From NCBI GenBank assembly GCA_031761405.1, contig JASEVX010000083.1:435456-499455 (forward strand): 64,000 nt of DNA, written 5' to 3'. The translations under genes and the position numbers were made by a program. The notes beneath the pieces are model-generated. The model had not been told where the DNA came from and did not search any database. It worked only from the letters and a program-made list of their open reading frames with translations. This DNA is from Serripes groenlandicus (taxonomy: Eukaryota; Mollusca; Bivalvia; Cardiida; Cardiidae). This document shows, piece after piece, positions 10,601 through 19,340 of the stretch (position 1 is its first letter; every line of letters begins with the position of its first letter).

Positions 10601-13394
10601 AGAGTCCGTTTCGGGTACGGGGGTTCGTAGATTCGATCCTCTGTGGTGTAGTGGTAGAGTCTGTTTCGGGAACGGGAGTTCATAGATTCGATCCCCGGCC
10701 GGACCATACCAACACTTTTAATATGGTAATAATGACATTCCCTCCTTCTCGCTCATGACTTTGGGATTAACATTACGACTAACTCGTTGGTGTTCGGATG
10801 AATGGATCTGTAGTACTGGTAACTTATATTGGAAACGCCACGATATAACTGGAAACTGTTGAAAGCAGCAAAAAATACCATACAAATAATTAAATTGTTT
10901 TAACTGCAGTTAAGTGCAATATTGATTGTCTTGTTTCTCTTCTACCAGGTAATATTTGTCATGAGTACAATCAACTACTCTGAGGTGACCTACACACGAC
11001 CCTCGGGAACCTATATATACCCGGGTTGGGCTATAGGTGTTGGTTGGGGCATGGCAGGGTTTGCAGCGATATGGATTCCCCTCGGCTGGCTCTACCACGG
11101 TCTGAAGTATGGCAGAGATCTCGAGGTAATCATCTATATAAGTATAACTTTCTCGTGTCTGAAATACGGCAGTAATCACGAGGTAGTGAAAAATAAATAT
11201 GATGTTTTCTTTATTTTGTCTGATCTTCGGTCGAGGTCTGCAGGTAATGACACATCTACATAACTATTTCTTTATCTTGTCTGAAATTCGAAAAGATATT
11301 CGGAAGTAAACATATCGCGGTTATAATTACTTCATTTCGTTGCTTACTTGATGAAAACAATAAAGATTATACATGTTTACTAGTCTGATGCCATAATGCT
11401 AATTAAATGTTGTTTATTGTTTATAATTCGATACAGACGTTTAAGCTGTGCCTCAGACCTCTGGGATTACAAAGTCACCAGATGCGACCGGACGACAACG
11501 ACGAAGAAACATTGGCTGACTTGTTTGTACAAAGATATCCTGCTTACAAACGCCACACATCCGACGTTGATGGCTCAACACCGAGTATTAACAATGTAAA
11601 TAAGCATATGTATTAAATTTGTGCCGAGAAAAGTCGATTGAAATAAACATCTTGTTTATACGGTTTCAAAACAAACACACACGAAAGTCAATCTATCGAA
11701 TCATATGTCACTTCATCCTTTCATTATTTTATTTTATTTATATGTACAGAAACAAAAGATAACTCTTTAAATTCAAGTTTAGAAGCAACAAGTTTAGTAT
11801 ATAACCTGTATATTTAAAGATATGAAGTTATTTATTTTACCTCTATATTTAAAATCATATGTGAAGTTATTTATTTTACCTGCATATTTACAGATATGAA
11901 GTTGTGTTTTTTACCTGTATATTTACAGATGTGAAGTTATTTATTTTACCTATATATTTACAGATAAGAAGTTATTTATTTTACCTCTATATTTAAAATC
12001 AGATGTGAAGTTATTTATTTTACCTCTATATTTAAAATCAGATGTGAAGTTATTTATTTTACCTCTATATTTAAAATCAGATGTGAAGTTATTTATTATA
12101 CCTGCATATTTACAGATATGAAGTTGTTTATTTTACCTGTATATTTACAGATGTGAAGTTATTTATTTTACCTGTATATTTACAGATGTGAAGTTATTTA
12201 TTTTACCTCTATATTTAAAATCAGATGTGAAGTTATTTATTTTACCTCTATATTTAAAATCAGATGTGAAGTTATTTATTTTACCTCTATATTTAAAATC
12301 AGATGTGAAGTTATTTATTTTACCTGCATATTTACAGATGTGAAGCTGTTTATTTTACCTGTATATTTACAGATGTGAAGTTATTTATTTTACCTGTATA
12401 TTTACAGATAAGAAGTTATTTATTTTACCTCTTCATTTACAGATATGAAGTTATTCATTTTACCTATATATTTACAGATGTGAAGTTATTTATTTTACCT
12501 ATATAATTACAGATGTGAAGTTGTTTATTTTACCTATATATTTACAGATGTGAAGTTATTTATTTTACCTATATATGTATAGATATGAAGTTATTTATTT
12601 TACCTGTATATTTACAGATGTGAAGTTATTTATCTTACCTGTAAATGTATATTGACAGACATCAGGTTAATATAGTTTACATATATAGTTACAGATATCT
12701 TGTTAATATAGTTTACATATTTAGTTACAGATATCTTGTTAATATAGTTTACATGTTTAGTTACAGATATCTTGTTAATATAGTTTACATATTTAGTAAC
12801 AGATATCTTGTTAATATAGTTTACATATTTAGTAACAGATATCGTGTTAATATAGTTGACATATTTAGTAACAGATATCTTATTACTATAGTTGACATAT
12901 TTAGTTACAGATATCTTGTTAATATAGTTTACATATTTAGTTACAGATATATTGTTAATATAGTTTACATATTTAGTTACAGATATCTTGTTAATATAGT
13001 TTACATATTTAGTAACAGATATCTTGTAAATATAGTTTACATATTTAGTAACAGATATCTTGTTAATATAGTTTACATATTTAGTTACAGAGATCTTGTT
13101 CATACAGTTTACATATTTAGTAACAGATATCTTGTTAATATAGTTTACATATTTAGTTACAGATTTCTTATTTTAGTTCTTCATTCATAGATTAGGTTAA
13201 CTATTTTGCCCGTTTATTCTGAAATATCAGTTAACTATTCTTCTATATGTTAAGTAATCAGGTTAATGAATTGACCTGTTTATTCACAGATATCCGGGAC
13301 CGATAACGAGAACCCTGCCTATCAAAAAGATGATTCAATATCCGTCCATACAACGAGGAGTAATTCTTCTTTCGTGTATGAATCCAATGTGTGA
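1502..13394 (+). CDS. SLC6-family Na+/Cl- dependent transporter, 3' part (10 exons)
   Basis: Joined exons: 1502-1636, 3799-3902, 5069-5193, 5821-5933, 6549-6686, 8943-9042, 9953-10053, 10949-11125, 11437-11595 and 13290-13394 (stop TGA at 13392). They encode 418 residues with all phases consistent and every intron GT-AG. The protein is a plasma-membrane symporter of the neurotransmitter:sodium symporter family. TM6 reads [15 protein letters not shown]7 follows [12 protein letters not shown]4 holds [14 protein letters not shown]8 LGLDTQF, TM10 [12 protein letters not shown] and IL5 INRFYDN. These fit the GABA/taurine/creatine branch better than the monoamine branch, but the substrate cannot be named. 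TM1-TM4 and the start codon lie upstream of the window (family members have about 600-650 residues). The C-terminus is ESNV, a candidate class I PDZ ligand. Introns carry large minisatellites, several built on the gene's own splice sites. No convincing poly(A) signal was found right after the stop. Confidence 0.93.
1780..3516 (+). repeat. 55-bp minisatellite, about 32 copies
   Basis: Unit about 54-55 bp with core 'gagaccttacacacacatta' and 'tgccgtctgatcatgattca'. It fills most of the intron between the TM5 and TM6 exons. No splice-site mimicry seen. Confidence 0.92.
3531..3755. mobile_element. MITE-2 copy
   Basis: Inverted ends: left 'ttaacattttccatatgcaa', right 'ttgtatgtgggaaagggtca', with the inner motifs 'gcagcagacgac' and 'ccactgcagat'. 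Family of about 200 bp found at least a dozen times in this window. Confidence 0.6.
3799..3902 (+). CDS. SLC6 exon: TM6
   Basis: Starts [16 protein letters not shown] and ends [11 protein letters not shown] plus two bases of an Arg codon. Acceptor atttccag, donor gtacgg. TM6 is part of the substrate/Na+/Cl- site in the family. Confidence 0.93.
4557..4905. repeat. 36-bp minisatellite, nearly perfect, about 10 copies
   Basis: Unit 'acaatgcataaaacacaaat' plus 'attcacgacatacctt'. Since 36 is a multiple of three, long false reading frames arise on both strands. High identity suggests recent expansion. Confidence 0.93.
5069..5193 (+). CDS. SLC6 exon: TM7
   Basis: Completes the Arg codon, then [18 protein letters not shown] and onward to DISEVAEK plus one base. 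Acceptor aatttcag, donor gtaggt. Confidence 0.92.
5395..5635 (-). mobile_element. SINE type B, minus strand
   Basis: Read on the minus strand: a tRNA-like head with 'gtggtgcagtggtagagcgt' and a B box near 'ggttcgacttcc', then the tail ending near 'attgttgaaagcggcg' at the low-coordinate end. Confidence 0.7.
5821..5933 (+). CDS. SLC6 exon: EL4 and first half of TM8
   Basis: Reads [17 protein letters not shown] and then a hydrophobic helix ending LLLLGLDTQ. The acidic residue and Thr fall at the Na2-site position of TM8. Acceptor atgacag, donor gtatgt; exits in phase 0. Confidence 0.92.
5984..6122 (-). mobile_element. SINE type A 3' fragment, minus strand
   Basis: Inverted tail 'cgccaatttcaacaatgttc' and 'agtgatattacggcggtc', then body matches up to 'ccaaacaactg'. 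The tRNA-like head is missing. Confidence 0.65.
6150..6548 (+). repeat. Acceptor-containing minisatellite ending at SLC6 exon 6549
   Basis: About eight units of roughly 50 bp with core 'ctcgtatatatacagtttgg' followed by 'ttattcaaaactgtttaag'. The genuine junction is 'gtatataaatacag' then TTTGGTGG, so each unit repeats the acceptor plus 6-7 exon bases. Confidence 0.88.
6549..6686 (+). CDS. SLC6 exon: end of TM8, IL4 and TM9
   Basis: 46 codons starting [16 protein letters not shown], with a basic stretch RQGRRKE and ending [10 protein letters not shown]. The TM8 Glu is kept. Acceptor aaatacag, donor gtatgt. The upstream intron is a repeat whose units mimic this acceptor. Confidence 0.9.
7433..8942 (+). 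repeat. 40-41-bp minisatellite of about 37 acceptor copies ending at SLC6 exon 8943
   Basis: Unit 'ggttgcttgtcaccaacttt' plus 'acaacaatcttgtttttacag', with variants ttttgcag and ttttacag. The genuine acceptor is tttttgcag followed by GGTGGAATG. The last unit runs directly into the exon. From 8217 to 8942 the exon's reading frame has no stop. Confidence 0.95.
8943..9042 (+). CDS. SLC6 exon: TM10
   Basis: Starts [15 protein letters not shown], the hallmark TM10 segment, and ends AVAWIY plus one base. Acceptor tttttgcag, donor gtaact. About 37 tandem copies of a near-identical acceptor lie immediately upstream. Confidence 0.93.
9143..9330 (+). mobile_element. SINE type A, 3'-truncated
   Basis: Head 'cccggtagctaagtcgatag' and body 'ttttccgacacttgaca', 'caccaattggctaacagtct'. 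It breaks off near 9330. Confidence 0.65.
9455..9704 (+). mobile_element. SINE type B
   Basis: Head 'ggtggtgtactggtagagcg' with a B-box-like 'gtggattagatctcag', body 'accggtcatacc' and tail 'gccatgatataattgaagc' ending 'cagcggcgtaaa'. Confidence 0.65.
9953..10053 (+). CDS. SLC6 exon: IL5 and start of TM11
   Basis: Completes a Gly codon, then [15 protein letters not shown] and ends LSPISCL. Acceptor ttattgcag, donor gtagga, exits in phase 0. Confidence 0.92.
10506..10890 (+). mobile_element. SINE type B with four-fold A-box unit
   Basis: The A-box unit 'tgtggtgtagtggtagagtc' occurs four times in tandem (about 10517-10665), once with a partial B box, before the final 'agattcgatccccggcc'. Body and tail ('gccacgatataactggaaac') follow. 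Confidence 0.75.
10949..11125 (+). CDS. SLC6 exon: TM11-TM12
   Basis: 59 codons from [13 protein letters not shown] to YGRDLE, including the TM12 helix [19 protein letters not shown]. Acceptor ctaccag, donor gtaatc. The last 25 bases plus donor recur three times in the following intron; the first copy offers an in-frame alternative donor after 11182. Confidence 0.92.
11101..11307 (+). repeat. Donor-anchored tandem repeat at the end of SLC6 exon 10949-11125
   Basis: The exon end 'tctgaagtatggcagagatc' plus tcgag and donor gtaatc is followed by diverged copies starting at 11158, 11219 and 11280 (periods 57, 61, 61). Copy 2 has cacgag then gtagtg, copy 3 ctgcag then gtaatg. Confidence 0.8.
11437..11595 (+). 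CDS. SLC6 exon: cytosolic C-terminal tail
   Basis: 53 codons from [15 protein letters not shown] to DGSTPSINN, hydrophilic, with an acidic stretch DDNDEE. Acceptor gatacag, donor gtaaat. Confidence 0.85.
11720..12640 (+). repeat. 35-39-bp minisatellite in the last SLC6 intron
   Basis: About 25 units of 'gaagttatttattttacctg' plus 'tatatttacagatgt', alternating with a variant containing 'ctatatttaaaatcagatgt'. Most units carry an acceptor-like tttacag followed by at(a/g)t. Confidence 0.9.
12641..13170 (+). repeat. 36-bp minisatellite of acceptor-like units before the last SLC6 exon
   Basis: About 14 units of 'atatcttgttaatatagttt' plus 'acatatttagttacag'. The genuine last-exon junction is ttcacag followed by ATATCCGG, so units share cag plus ATATC. 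About 120 bp of diverged sequence separates the array from the exon. Confidence 0.9.
13290..13394 (+). CDS. SLC6 last exon with stop
   Basis: Starts [15 protein letters not shown] and ends SSFVYESNV followed by TGA. Phase 0 joins the previous exon. Acceptor ttattcacag. The ESNV end is a candidate class I PDZ ligand (S/T-x-V). A 67-bp minisatellite with patches resembling this exon starts about 57 bases after the stop. Confidence 0.85.
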   Translation: MSGTDNENPAYQKDDSISVHTTRSNSSFVYESNV

Positions 13395-13450
13395 ACTTTG
13401 TAATCGTCATTGACGGTTAAATGAATGAAGGACATTTATCTTCGAGGACA

Positions 13451-15640
13451 GGATTCAGTTTCTGAAGAACGTCGTAAATTATACAAATCTTTCAAAGGAC
13501 CGAAACCTACAACGTCGTAAAGTATACTCCTCTTTCAAAGGACCGACACCTACAACGTCGTAAATTATACTCCTCTTTCAAAGGACAGAAGGACTGGACT
13601 CAGTTACTGAAAAACGTCGTAAATTATACTCCTCTTTCAAAGAATAGATACCAACCAGGACTGGATACCTTGAATGAAAAACGTCGTAAATTATATTCCT
13701 CTTTCAAAGTACCGATACCAACAAGGACTGGATTCAGTTACTGAAAGACGTCGTAAATTATACTCCTCTTTCAAAGGACCGCCACCTATAACGTCATAAA
13801 TATACTCCTCTTCCAAAGGACAAACACCAACCAGGAGTGGATTCAGTTAATGAAAAACGTCGTAAAAATATTCCTCTTTCAAAGGACAGCCAACAACCAG
13901 GACTGGATTCAGGTACTGAAAAACGTCGTAAATTATATTCCACTTTCAAAGGACCGACACGAACCAGGACTAGATTCAGTTAATAAAAGACGCCGTAAAG
14001 TATACTCCTCTCTCAAAGGACCGACACCAACCAGGATCGGATTCAGTTACTGAAAAACGTCGTCAAATATACTCCTCTTTCAAAGGTCCGACACCAACCA
14101 GGACTGGATTCAATTACTGAAAACGTCGTTAATTATACTCCTCATTCAAAGGACCGACAATAACAATGAATGGATTCAGTTACTGAAAAGCGTCGTAAAT
14201 TATACTCCTCTGTCAAAGGACAGACACAAACCAGGACTGGGTTCAGTTACTGAAAAACGTCGTAAATTATATTCCTCGTTCAAAGGACCGACACCAACCA
14301 GGACTGGATTCAGTTACAAAAAAACGTCGTAAATTATACTCCTCTTTCAAAGGACCGACACCTATAACATCATAAATATACTCCTCTTTCAAAGGACCGA
14401 CACCAACCAGGATCGGATTCAGTTACTGAAAAACGTCGTCAATTATACTCCTCTTTCAAAGGAACGACACTAACGAGGACTGGATTCAATTACTGAAAAC
14501 GTCTTAAATTATACTCCCCTTCAAAGGACAGATACCAACACGGACTGGATTCAATTACCGAAAGACGTCGTCAATTATACTCCTCTTTCAAAGGACCGAT
14601 ACCAACTAGGAGTGGATTCAAATACTGAAAGACGTCGTCAATTATACTCCTCTTTCAAAGGATAGATACCAACCAGGACTGGATTAAATTACTGAAAGAC
14701 GTCGTAAATTATACTCCTCTTTCAAAGGATCGATACCAACTAGGACTGGATTAAATTACTGAAAGACGTCGTAAATTATACTCCTCTTTCAAAGGAACGA
14801 CACTAACCAGGACTGGATTCAATTACTGAAAGACGTCGTCAATCATACTCCTCTTTCAAAGGATAGATACCAACCAGGACTAGATTCAATTACGGAAAGA
14901 CATCGTAGATTATACTCCTCTTTCCAAGGAGCGATACCAACCAGGACTGGATTCAATTACTGAAAGACGTCGTAAATTATATTCCTCTTTCAAAGGAGAG
15001 ATACCAACCAAGACTAGATTCAGTTACTGAAAGACGTCGTCAATTATACTCCTCTGTCAAAGGATAGATACCAACCAGGACTGAATTCAGTTACTGAAAG
15101 ACGTCGTAAATTATACACCTCTTGCAAGGGATAGATACCAACCAGGACTTAATTAAATTACTGAAAGACGTCGTAAATTATACTCCTCTTTCAAAGGATA
15201 GATACCAACCAGGACTTGATTAAATTACTGAAAGACGTCGTAAATTATACTCCTCTTTCAAAGGATAGATACCAACCAGGACTTAATTAAATTACTAAAA
15301 GACGTCGTAAATTATACTCCTCTTTCAAAGGATAGATACCAACCAGGACTTGATTAAATTACTGAAAGACGTCGTAAATTATACTCCTCTTTCAAAGGAC
15401 CGATACCAACTAGCACTGGATTCAATTACTGAAAACGTCTTAAATTATACTCCTCTTTCAAAGGACCGATACCAACCAGGACTGGATTCAATTACTGAAA
15501 GACGTCGTAAATTATACTCCTTTTTTTAAAGCACCTACACCAACAAGAACTAGATTCAGTTACTTAAAAACTTCGTAAATTATATTCCTCTTTCAAAGGA
15601 CCGACACCAACCATGGCTAGATTCATTTCCAGAAGAATGT
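13451..15640 (+). repeat. 67-bp minisatellite, about 31 copies, just after the SLC6 stop
   Basis: Unit: 'ttactgaaaaacgtcgtaaa', 'ttatactcctctttcaaagg', 'accgacaccaaccaggactg', 'gattcag'. Probably inside or just after the 3' UTR. Patches (ggaccgata, gattcaat, tcctctttc) resemble parts of the last coding exon in the same order. Confidence 0.92.
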
Positions 15641-16080
15641 CGTATTTGACATAGCTTTTACCAATGGAGTTATTCGTCACGAGCCGGGTTAGACATAATA
15701 ACAATCAAGAAGTGTAGACGATCAATGTCAACTGTTATATACAGCTAAACAATGATCGTGTAGACCTGGGAGTAAGGACATGTCTAGTTACTGAATTCCG
15801 GAATGATTCGATATTGTCATAATGTAACAGCAACATATGTTGACATTCCATCTGGATATATACATCGTCCACAAACGATCACTTAACAAATGGTTGTGAT
15901 ATGGGACAAAACCAAATATGTGTATTATTGAAACAATCGATACAACCGAAAGGGCCCAAACTACTGTAGTGTATCGGGTCGGACTTACGTGACCGCGGGT
16001 CACCCATCCAGGCACGAACCGAAATATACCTTTCTTTACTTCATGAAAATCCCAACCATTCTACCAACGTCAACAACCTG
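15641..16080. other. Intergenic, nothing recognised
   Basis: Single-copy-looking AT-rich sequence downstream of the 67-bp array. No exon, tRNA-like head or known repeat seen. Confidence 0.5.
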
Positions 16081-16274
16081 TTTAACCTTTTCCAACAAAC
16101 AAAAAATCTGCAGCAGACGACTTTGAACACATATAAACATAATCTACGGACAATCTCAATATTGAAAGTATTATCATTTACTAGAGTTGAAAACATTGTA
16201 GCTAAAGGAGAAACTTCTCCTGTAGTCACAATATTTTCAAAAATCAAAATGCTTCTGCAGGTGGAAAAGGGCTA
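16081..16274. mobile_element. MITE-2 copy
   Basis: Ends 'tttaaccttttccaacaaac' and 'gcaggtggaaaagggcta' in inverted orientation; inner 'ctgcagcagacgactttgaa'. Confidence 0.6.
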
Positions 16275-16725
16275 ATGAATACACTTGTCTCGCCCTTTGT
16301 AAATACCAATCACATTCCAATCAAAGAGAGACGTACGTCAGTTAGAATGTATTGCATTGTTCTGATTATAGGAGACATGGCCACATAAGCACATGAATCG
16401 AAACGGACTTTATTTGCATCTGCAATTAGCTTTCCATGACAGTCATTTGAATGTCTTTTATTTTGTTCGACAATATGTCAGACTTTAATGAACGCTTTAT
16501 GTGGGGTGAGTCAGGTACTGAGTTGTACAAAGTTAAAGTATTGCCAGGCCATTTAATGACTTTGATGTCACTGTTTGATCAGTTGATATTTCATTTATTA
16601 TTGAATTTACCATTTTAGGTCATTTTAAAATGCATTTATATTTATTTCAATATGAAAATATATTATTCTGAAAAAAACACATGTTTTTAAGCGGTATATT
16701 TCTTTTTTTGTTTCATTTACTTTAA

Positions 16726-17587
16726 CAGTGAGCACGCGATAACTCGAACATGTGATAAATCGAATATATCGTTTAATTAGAAAACATTCCTGAAGGGATC
16801 TTTATTTTGAGTGATTATGATTATAGGTTATTGCATCTATATGGAAAAATATTGTGTTAAATGAGTTCCTTCAGAACTCCGCCGAAGAAACGGGTCCCAA
16901 CACAATAGATTCCCATAAACATGCAAAAACCGATATTGGCTATTTAATATGTGTCGTTTTGTTTTTGTTTTAAACACTTCACCATTTAAAAGATTTAACA
17001 CGCGTTTTGGATGGTTTAGATAAATAAACATTACCGATCTATCGCGCAATTATACTGTCCTTTCCGATGGTTGCTAGGGTCGTGGAAAATATAATTTACG
17101 AACCGCCATTATTGTTCCCTCATTTGGTTTAGATTTAGATGCCCCTTTTGACCTCGCAGTATGTTCAGTAAAGCGAACACACGTTTACTATACTGCGTTG
17201 ATAAATTTAACAACGGAGAATGACAACAAACTCTGAAGACCTACCTTTAAAACAATCATTTGCTTATTCATCCTAGCTCTTTTGAATTCCTCTTTGTGCT
17301 TTGTTCATGTGTAATTGAGATACACTTACTGCATCTTTTTTCCATATGGAAAATAGAAGGAAAAATATCAAAAGTATACAATACTATTTACTACTGCTGC
17401 TGTGCTGGTTTTTTAATGACTTGTCACTGACTTTCTTTTCATATTCTGAAATATTTAATTAATAATGAATTACGAAATTGTAATCACATAAATAAATTTA
17501 GCCTATTGTGAGGAATCACTCGAACATGTCGAAAACTCGAAGTAATCTACGGATCCATTTCGACTCTCAGTTATCGCGAATCCACTG
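16726..17587. mobile_element. Pogo/Tigger-like non-autonomous DNA element (862 bp)
   Basis: Left end 'cagtgagcacgcgataactc' and the inverted complement of the right end 'cagtggattcgcgataactg' agree at most positions, with TA next to the right end. Subterminal 'gaacatgt' motifs occur near both ends. No transposase frame inside. Confidence 0.5.
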
Positions 17588-18173
17588 TATTTATATGTTT
17601 GTTTCCTTTCTCTCGTATGTTTATGTTGTTGGCATTGTATACTTGTTAGTACTTTACATGATGAGCCAGTGGGCGGAGGAATCCAAACATAGGACATTTG
17701 CCAGAAGTGAACACACTGTTTTAATTGATTTAAGGCCACTTTTTGTTAAAGAAATTTCTAAAGTAAGCAACTTAGTCATATATCTGATTCTAATCTTCTC
17801 GTGCATTTCAAAATAAACGGAATCAACTAGAAGAATGAATGGGTTGGGTAACGTTTTGTGAAGGTAAGCTATACCACTCGGCCACAGATGACGTTAACAT
17901 GCTCTCATTGGCGACATTCCGTTTAGTCTTGCAGCCATCATTGAAATTGGAATATTTCATATCGAACGCTCGAGTAATATTTTTGAACTTTTGTAAGAAC
18001 ATGGGTAGTCCCTCTTTTTGGTGATTATGTGTTTAAAATAACACAGCTGGATTAACGGTTATAACAATTAAACATTGCATGAGGATCCAAAGACAATAGG
18101 TCAATAATTGGTTAATAAGAGGAGTTTATATATAACCCTATATCTACAAATTGTTGAAAGTGACCAGCGAATT
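17588..18173. other. Intergenic, nothing recognised
   Basis: AT-rich sequence with only short unsupported frames. Confidence 0.45.
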
Positions 18174-18290
18174 GGAAGAAGAAGAAGAAGAAGAAGAAGA
18201 AGAAGAAGAAGAAGAAGAAGAAGAAGAAGAAGAAGAAGAAGAAGAAGAAGAAGAAGAAGAAGAAGAAGAAGAAGAAGAAGAAGAAGAAGA
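18174..18290 (+). repeat. (AGA)n microsatellite, about 39 repeats
   Basis: Uninterrupted gaa/aga triplets. Gives spurious poly-Arg and poly-Ser frames. Confidence 0.97.
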
Positions 18291-18814
18291 GTTGTTTAGA
18301 GTATGATATGGTAGCAATGCCACTAACAATAAAACCCTTGTGTCTTAAACGTTTAACTTTCTTACACGTTTAAAAGTCTGATACGGATTTATTGTAAGCG
18401 GAGTAGATTTAAGAGGATTGATACCTACAGATTAGTGTTCGCTGTTGGCAATTATACAAATAGTTTTATGAGCTTAATTAAACGACTATAGTTTCCTCTT
18501 TTGCCACAATATGTTCCACTTTATTTCATAATTTAACATTCCCTTAATTTTGCAAAGAAGATTTAAAAGTCGTCTGATGCTGATGTGCAGTATGTGTGGA
18601 AGGGTTCAAGATATTTCTCTCTATTAAGACAATCCGACATCACCACATTTCGTCGAGTGTAGCTATACAATACGTTTGTGTTCTCTAAAAACAATTACTC
18701 AATAGGTCGTACCCTTAATTAATGACCTGACTCGGGCTCGAACTCGGGTTTCACACTCTCTATGTGGATTCTAAACGTACAACACTTAATCGCCGAAGGA
18801 AATAAACTATCTCA
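18291..18814. other. Intergenic, nothing recognised
   Basis: Contains a short tRNA-head-like remnant near 18724-18790 ('actcgggctcgaactcgggt') that is too degraded to assign. Confidence 0.4.
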
Positions 18815-19062
18815 GCCGTCCCGCGAGAGAACCAACATTGTGGACTCTGCGTAGAGTATCGACCCGGATCAGAATAAGCATGGCGCGCAGGCTTACCCGG
18901 ATAGACACTTTTCGCCTCCTATGGATTGTCTGTTTCAGGAAACATTACTCTATACTTAAGACGGAATATGTCGGTCCGGATCAGTCTGCGCAGACTACGC
19001 AGGCTCATCTGTGTCGACACATTACGCAGAAGCCATAACATTGGTTTTCTCGAGGGACGGCT
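18815..19062. mobile_element. MITE-1 copy
   Basis: Ends 'gccgtcccgcgagagaacca' and 'ttggttttctcgagggacgg' are inverted. The inside is itself quasi-palindromic, with 'gcgcaggcttacccggatag' opposite 'agactacgcaggctcatctg'. Confidence 0.75.
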
Positions 19063-19154
19063 AAAATGGTGTTTAAAGACTAAGTTCTCCTTTCTCAACA
19101 TTGATTTCAAACATCATCACACTGCGGAGTTGTACCATACCAGATGAAGGGAAT

Positions 19155-19340
19155 CTAGCCGCGATAGCTCAGTCTATAGCGGCGAAGATTGTCATTCCGG
19201 TGGTCGTGGTTTCGAAGCCCGGTTCGGCCGTTCATTCATTCTAAGCCATTTAGAGCAGCGTCATACGCATACCACCAATGGACTAAATAGCCGAAGTTGG
19301 GGCGTAACGAGTTGCATCGGAATAATGTCGTTTTAAGAAC
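19155..19340 (+). mobile_element. SINE type A whose tail expanded into a satellite
   Basis: Head 'gccgcgatagctcagtctat', B box 'ggtttcgaagcccgg', body 'caccaatggactaaatagcc', then the tail 'gaaccggtcgccgtgattga' where the array starts. The terminal part 'aaaaccggcgttaa' sits at the far end of the array (21662-21676). Confidence 0.75.

Noticed and set aside
12630..13190. 157- and 181-codon frames on opposite strands
   Set aside because: Artefact of the 36-bp array; no conserved domain and no start context.
18108..18329. Poly-Arg and poly-Ser proteins
   Set aside because: Translations of an (AGA)n microsatellite.
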